This document shows positions 6,686 through 9,761 of a DNA stretch of 9,761 nucleotides, piece after piece. Origin of the DNA: an uncultured Muribaculaceae bacterium. GTDB taxonomy: Bacteria > Bacteroidota > Bacteroidia > Bacteroidales > Muribaculaceae. Made by a program: the position numbers and the translations under genes. The DNA lies in the NCBI GenBank assembly GCA_905207535.1, contig CAJLLX010000075.1, positions 1 to 9,761 on the forward strand, written 5' to 3'. Under the pieces are notes generated by a model. It ran no database searches, was not told the origin of the DNA, and worked only from the letters and a program-made list of their open reading frames with translations. Position 1 is the stretch's first letter, and each line of letters starts with the position of its first letter.

Positions 6686-8425
6686 TTATTTCACCAGCAC
6701 TTTCTCGGTCTTGCTTCCCTGCTTCTTGATGTAAATTCCACCCTCGGCGGGCTGGTTTACACGTATGCCCTGCAGGTTGTACCATTCGGTGACGCCATTC
6801 TCGTCGGCGTCGGGAGTTGCGATACCGGCCAGCTCATACTCGTCTACGTGGATGTTGTCCATGCTCAGGTCGGTGCTCCACAGGCCGTGTACCACCTCGA
6901 AGCGTACATTGCCGTACGCTTTCCCGGCCAGTTGAGGCGCACGCACGCAAAGCTGACGCCAGCCGTGGTCGTCCATCGTTGCCTGAGAGGCGGTGGTGCC
7001 AACTTCCTCATATTCCCCTCCCTCGGCCGATACGAGGATACGGAGCACATGCTCGCTGTTCTCCACGGTCACGGGGATGTAGTAGTACCATATCGATACT
7101 GCCGGATCCTGAGCGGAGCTGAAGTCGATGCGCGGAGAGGTGATGGTGAAACTGTCCCCCTCCTTGATGTAGCTGTAGAAGGTAGCTGCCAGCAGGCCGC
7201 CGTCCTCATCCACCGGATTGATGGTGATGTTGATGTCGTCACGCAGGAAGTATTCGGTCTGATTAGCGTAGGTGCCGAATATCTCGTGCTGATAGTAGCC
7301 GTCGTCATAACCGGTGGCTACCCAGCTGCGGTGATTGAAGTTGCCGCCGCCAAACGACTCGGTGAAGGGATAAGAAGCATACGGACCGGCACAGATCTTT
7401 TCGGTCTCGGTGCGCTTGAAGCTCTCGCCGATGGTGTTCACCGACGATATGGCAAACTGCAGCACGGTCTCTTCGGTGAAGTCGATGGGGTGCACGTAGC
7501 GCTCGCCGATATTGCGCTCTTTGATAAGGGTGAAGCTTTCGTCACCGGCATATTTCACGTAGATGTTATAAACTACATTGTCGGGATTCACGCATCCGCC
7601 GCGCTCGCCGCGCTCGGGGATATCCCAGGTGAGGGTCACGCTGCTCTGATCGGAGGTTATCTCCACATTCTCCGGCGAGGTGGGGATATCCTCACCCACA
7701 TACACCTGGGCCTCGGAGGAAGGGCCGTTGCCGGTAGTGCCTGCTATGGCGTAGGCGCGAAGGTTGTAGGTGTGTTCGGGCACCACCCCTTCTGTCACCC
7801 GGATGCTCTTGGTGGCTCCCGGCTCCATATTCTCGAAGGTGTAGACCTCATACCATGTCATGGTGTTGAGATACTCCACGCGCACATTCACCGGGATGGT
7901 CAGCGCGTTCCCCTTATCATCGGTTGTAGGTGCGGTCACGGTCAGATCAAAGGCGCTCGTCTCCCAGTCGGGGACGGTGGCTGTGAAAGCGCCCAGCTCG
8001 CCGGGCACCACGCCGCAATACACGTTGCAGTAGCTGCTTGAGCCGCGGGTGCCGTCGACATAGCAGCTCAGACGGTATTCGTATTTGGCATCGGGCTTCA
8101 CGTCGGTATCGGTCCAGGTGAACACCTCGCCGGGGGTCACATCGGTCACACGAGCCACTTCCGCGGGCGTGGGCCACTCCTTGCCGGGAATGTGGCGCTC
8201 TACCAGCACATAGTCGATATGCGTGAGAGTCTCCTGTATGTAGGTCTCCCAGTCATATTCAGTATATTTCGGTGCTTTTGCACTTACAGTCACGGTGTTG
8301 GCTGCCGCATCGTACACCGCCTGCTGGTTGCGCACTGGCTCGGCAACTACTGCGTAGGCCTCCTGTCCCGCAAGCGCTGCGAGTGCTACTAAGGCATAGC
8401 GTACTATTCTCTTCATACGTTTCAA
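6686..8425 (-). CDS. secreted multidomain protein: FnIII-like domains, jelly-roll domain, sorting tail
   Basis: This is a 579-residue exported protein with no recognisable catalytic motif. A signal peptide covers about 1-25 (MKRMKRIVRYALVALAALAG, then EAYA). Three fibronectin-III-like beta-sandwich segments can be seen at about 30-138, 140-245 and 248-347, with typical features such as YEYRLSCYV, YNLRAYAI and SVTLTWDIP. Residues ~348-530 look like a jelly-roll/MAM-type 'choice-of-anchor J' domain (FTESFGGG, W-containing core, SPRIDFSS, AVSIWYYYI, SMDNIHVDEY). Residues 533-579 are a sorting tail of a form common in Prevotella and Muribaculaceae (EWYNLQGIRV, GGIYIKKQG, EKVLVK). The expected role is surface adhesion or glycan binding, by inference. 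It has its own promoter region and terminator, so it is not part of the sulfatase operon although it sits beside it and shares the export route. A second ATG three codons in is an alternative start. Confidence 0.88.
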   Translation of the reverse strand: MKRMKRIVRYALVALAALAGQEAYAVVAEPVRNQQAVYDAAANTVTVSAKAPKYTEYDWETYIQETLTHIDYVLVERHIPGKEWPTPAEVARVTDVTPGEVFTWTDTDVKPDAKYEYRLSCYVDGTRGSSSYCNVYCGVVPGELGAFTATVPDWETSAFDLTVTAPTTDDKGNALTIPVNVRVEYLNTMTWYEVYTFENMEPGATKSIRVTEGVVPEHTYNLRAYAIAGTTGNGPSSEAQVYVGEDIPTSPENVEITSDQSSVTLTWDIPERGERGGCVNPDNVVYNIYVKYAGDESFTLIKERNIGERYVHPIDFTEETVLQFAISSVNTIGESFKRTETEKICAGPYASYPFTESFGGGNFNHRSWVATGYDDGYYQHEIFGTYANQTEYFLRDDINITINPVDEDGGLLAATFYSYIKEGDSFTITSPRIDFSSAQDPAVSIWYYYIPVTVENSEHVLRILVSAEGGEYEEVGTTASQATMDDHGWRQLCVRAPQLAGKAYGNVRFEVVHGLWSTDLSMDNIHVDEYELAGIATPDADENGVTEWYNLQGIRVNQPAEGGIYIKKQGSKTEKVLVK

Positions 8426-8461
8426 AATGATTTTAAAGATTTGTGTTTCGATTGATTGGTC

Positions 8462-8485
8462 GCCGCGGGCTCTCGTCGCCGCAGC
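8462..8485 (-). other. GC-rich hairpin in the leader of the FnIII gene
   Basis: In the minus-strand transcript GCUGCGG pairs with CCGCGGC across a 10-base loop (six Watson-Crick pairs and one G-U). It lies between the proximal -7 box and the start codon at 8425, inside the presumed 5' untranslated leader. It has no U-run, so it is not an intrinsic terminator. It may affect RNA stability or translation, or be incidental in GC-rich sequence. Confidence 0.4.
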
Positions 8486-8495
8486 CGATTGGACA

Positions 8496-8513
8496 TTGCT
8501 GCAAAATTAGCAA
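8496..8513. repeat. 18-bp site, copy 1 (partner at 8556-8573)
   Basis: The plus strand reads TTGCTGCAAAATTAGCAA, identical to 8556-8573 with start-to-start spacing of exactly 60 bp. The site has inverted arms TTGCT/AGCAA around an 8-base centre containing the -7 box, and a GGA lies five bases before it in both copies. It may be a duplicated promoter core or a pair of operator sites for a dimeric regulator. Confidence 0.7.
8502..8509 (-). promoter_or_regulatory. proximal -7 box within the first 18-bp repeat
   Basis: The minus strand reads TAATTTTG, matching TAnnTTTG exactly, inside the 18-bp site at 8496-8513. It is 76 bp upstream of the FnIII gene start, a normal leader length. No TTTG is seen at the expected -33 distance. 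Confidence 0.55.
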
Positions 8514-8555
8514 ACCTCGTTTCCTATATTGCTCCAATAGACGTTTTTTTGGAGT

Positions 8556-8573
8556 TTGCTGCAAAATTAGCAA
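8556..8573. repeat. 18-bp site, copy 2 (partner at 8496-8513)
   Basis: Second exact copy of TTGCTGCAAAATTAGCAA. Flanks outside the site differ from copy 1 apart from the upstream GGA, so the identity is confined to the site itself. That argues for selection on the motif more than for a simple recent segment duplication, though a chance match of promoter consensus sequences is possible. Confidence 0.7.
8562..8569 (-). promoter_or_regulatory. distal -7 box within the second 18-bp repeat
   Basis: An identical TAATTTTG box lies 60 bp upstream of the proximal one. Here a partial -33 element, TTGC in GGGTTGC, sits 19 bases before it, close to the usual spacing for TTTG to TAnnTTTG. It could be the stronger of two tandem promoters for the FnIII gene. 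Confidence 0.5.
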
Positions 8574-8780
8574 CATTCCGCTGCTTTTGCAACCCTAAAA
8601 ATCCCGGAAAAGTCCCTCCCCCCCCCCTCTTTTTAAGCTTTTTTTACCTTTCTCCTTTCCCCTTTAATATCTTTTAGCGATTTCAGGCCCCTCCTCTCTC
8701 CTTCCCGCTCCTCCTCGCGTCACATTCTGTAATTTTGTTGCCGGCGCAAGCTTCAGATGCGATCCCCTCCGTCCCCTCCT

Positions 8781-8801
8781 TCCTAATTCCTAATTCCTAA
8801 T
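8781..8801. repeat. three perfect tandem copies of TCCTAAT
   Basis: TCCTAAT occurs three times back to back, with a partial extra TCCT just before (8777-8780). The last unit contains the tadA stop codon (TAG on the minus strand at 8799-8797). On the transcribed strand it reads as AATTAGGA-type repeats. Because the first unit already supplies the stop, unit gain or loss would not alter the TadA protein. Confidence 0.75.
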
Positions 8802-9240
8802 TGTTCCCCCTTTTCCCGGCAAAAAAGCTACGCATCAGCGCGGCGCACTCCTCCCCGAGCACCCCCTCGGTGATGGTGGCTTTCGGGTGGAAGGGCTTGC
8901 GGCACACAAAGGTGCTGTAGCCCCGCTTGGTGTCGGGCGCACCGATCACTATCCGCTTGATCTGCGCCCACGCTATGGCCCCGGCGCACATCAGGCACGG
9001 CTCCACGGTGACATACAGCGTGCAGTCGGTCAGATACTTGCCTCCCATCGTCTCGGCTGCGGCGGTGATGGCCTGCATCTCGGCATGCGCCGTGACGTCG
9101 TTGAGGGTCTCAGTGAGGTTGTGGCCGCGCCCTATCACCATGTCGTTGCACGTCACCACCGCTCCGATCGGGATCTCCCCCTCCCGGAGCGCCTGCTCGG
9201 CCTCCCGGAGCGCCATCCGCATGTAATATCTGTCGTCCAT
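8797..9240 (-). CDS. tadA: tRNA adenosine(34) deaminase
   Basis: This 147-residue protein is a zinc-dependent deaminase of the cytidine/deoxycytidylate deaminase superfamily. TadA converts adenosine to inosine at the wobble position of tRNA-Arg(ACG) in the cytoplasm, allowing decoding of CGN codons. The catalytic elements are present: H52-A-E54 (zinc ligand and proton-shuttling Glu) and P81-C82-L-M-C85 (two zinc-ligand Cys). The N-terminal GEIPIGAVV segment and the C-terminal KRGYSTF...ECAALMRSFF part are typical of Bacteroidetes TadA. Length is normal for the family. The ATG at 9240 gives the usual short lead into the first helix (YYMRMALREAEQAL). The gene starts 40 bp after the EnvC-like gene ends with no clear promoter between, so it is probably co-transcribed with it. 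A guanine deaminase-type paralogue is a less likely alternative. Confidence 0.93.
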   Translation of the reverse strand: MDDRYYMRMALREAEQALREGEIPIGAVVTCNDMVIGRGHNLTETLNDVTAHAEMQAITAAAETMGGKYLTDCTLYVTVEPCLMCAGAIAWAQIKRIVIGAPDTKRGYSTFVCRKPFHPKATITEGVLGEECAALMRSFFAGKRGNN

Positions 9241-9280
9241 GGGTTGAAAATCAATGGTTTGTATGTCGGATGCCTGTGCG

Positions 9281-9761
9281 TCAGTGCTTGAGCCACAGTT
9301 CGGGATCTTCTTTCACACGCTGGTTGCGGATCTCGAAGTGGAGCACGCTGCGGTGCTCGTCGTTCGGGTCGCTGAAGACGGTGCCGATCGTCTGGCCACC
9401 CTTCACTTTCTGCCCGGTGCTCACGCTGATGGTGCCGAGGTTGGCATACACGGTCATATATTTCCCGTGGCGGATCACCACCACATTGTTGTAGCCGTCG
9501 GGACGGAACACGGCCGACACTTCGCCGTCGAACACGCATTTCACTGCTGCTCCGGCGGCTGTGGCCATGTCGATGCCCGAGTTGGTGGTCTCCACATGCG
9601 GCAGGGTGGGATGTTTGTGACGGCCAAAACGTTTCACTATCGTGTAGCGGCCGCTCACGGGGAAGGGGAGGCGTCCCTTGCAGGCCTCGAAGTCGATTCC
9701 GGCGGGGATCTCCACTGTCGGGGCTATGCCGCTGCTGCCGGCGGGTGCCGGAGCGGCCAGG
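9281..9761 (-). CDS. C-terminal part of EnvC-like LytM (M23) domain protein, partial
   Basis: The frame is open to the window edge; the last ~160 residues are visible and the start lies outside. A GTG at 9715 is in frame, but upstream codons give an Ala/Pro/Ser/Gly linker that continues the protein, so it is not taken as the start. The visible part is a LytM/M23 domain with the Bacteroidetes EnvC pattern: FEACKGRLPFPVSG, FGRHKHPTLP, NSGIDM, VSAVFRPDGYNNVVVIRHG, TVYANL, GQ-VKGGQTIG and LHFEIR. Key zinc ligands are lost: the HxxxD motif has Asn for His (9581-9583), and the HxH motif has Val for its first His (9344-9346). That fits catalytically dead EnvC-type activators of cell-wall amidases acting in the periplasm at division. 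The missing N-terminus would be expected to carry a signal peptide and coiled coils. Confidence 0.9.
   Translation of the reverse strand, partial: LAAPAPAGSSGIAPTVEIPAGIDFEACKGRLPFPVSGRYTIVKRFGRHKHPTLPHVETTNSGIDMATAAGAAVKCVFDGEVSAVFRPDGYNNVVVIRHGKYMTVYANLGTISVSTGQKVKGGQTIGTVFSDPNDEHRSVLHFEIRNQRVKEDPELWLKH

Larger units (their letters stand above)
8426..8796. other. 371-bp gene-free region between tadA and the FnIII gene
   Basis: No credible gene was found on either strand. Reading from the FnIII gene outward, it holds the leader with a hairpin, two -7 boxes in 18-bp repeats, a C10 run at 8618-8627 (G10 on the transcribed strand), a strongly pyrimidine-rich plus strand from about 8600 to 8780, and a 7-bp repeat touching the tadA stop. 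I could not find an intrinsic terminator for tadA. A plus-strand TAATTTTG at 8730-8737 has no -33 partner and no gene downstream. Confidence 0.7.

Noticed and set aside
6512..8041. 509-codon plus-strand open frame opposite the FnIII-like gene
   Set aside because: It is antisense to a gene with a signal peptide and sorting tail, has no recognisable domain, and is rich in Val/Gly/His/Ala as expected from reading GC-rich coding DNA backwards.
8630..8648. AAGCTT-centred A/T palindrome as a tadA terminator
   Set aside because: The arms are only A/T runs around AAGCTT with no GC stem, so it would make a weak hairpin at best.
8456..8677. 73-codon plus-strand open frame in the intergenic region
   Set aside because: It runs through both 18-bp promoter-like repeats (giving AAKLA twice) and the poly-C/pyrimidine tract, and has no domain or start signal.
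8730..8737. Plus-strand TAATTTTG as an antisense promoter
   Set aside because: There is no TTTG at the -33 distance and no plus-strand gene downstream; a lone 8-mer match in AT-rich patches is expected by chance.

Overview
The window looks like chromosomal DNA of a GC-rich gut Bacteroidales, most likely Muribaculaceae or a relative. The reasons are the Ser-type sulfatases, Bacteroidetes-style -7 boxes (TAnnTTTG) with no clear Shine-Dalgarno sites, C-terminal tails resembling type IX secretion (T9SS) sorting domains on consecutive secreted proteins, and an EnvC-like peptidase typical of the order. The taxon is an inference from protein style. All five supported genes lie on the minus strand, so the window reads right to left.

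Right end (9761 to 8797): the C-terminal part of an EnvC/LytM-domain protein enters from outside the window. It is followed after 40 bp by tadA, the tRNA adenosine deaminase. These two housekeeping genes probably share a transcript. Next comes a 371-bp gene-free stretch (8426-8796) holding a 7-bp simple repeat, a run of ten C, two identical 18-bp sites exactly 60 bp apart that each contain a consensus -7 box, and a small GC-rich leader hairpin.

Middle (8425 to 6686): a secreted 579-residue protein with fibronectin-III-like domains, a jelly-roll-like domain and a sorting tail. It ends at an intrinsic terminator (6623-6663) and so forms its own transcription unit.

Left (6493 to 116): two adjacent secreted sulfatases, probably one operon driven from a -7 box at 6558-6565. 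The upstream enzyme (878 aa) has an unusual active-site motif, Ser-Val-Pro-Ile-Arg, and a GLUG-like beta-solenoid behind the catalytic domain. The downstream enzyme (1220 aa) has a normal Ser-type motif and two tandem ~350-residue parallel beta-helix modules that arose by internal duplication. Both end in sorting-like tails, canonical in the first and degenerate in the second. The inference is a small cell-surface cassette that removes sulfate from host or dietary glycans, with solenoids that may hold or bind the substrate. No SusC/SusD pair, glycosidase or sulfatase-maturating enzyme is in view, so the substrate is unknown. I saw no RNA genes, CRISPR arrays, insertion sequences or phage genes.
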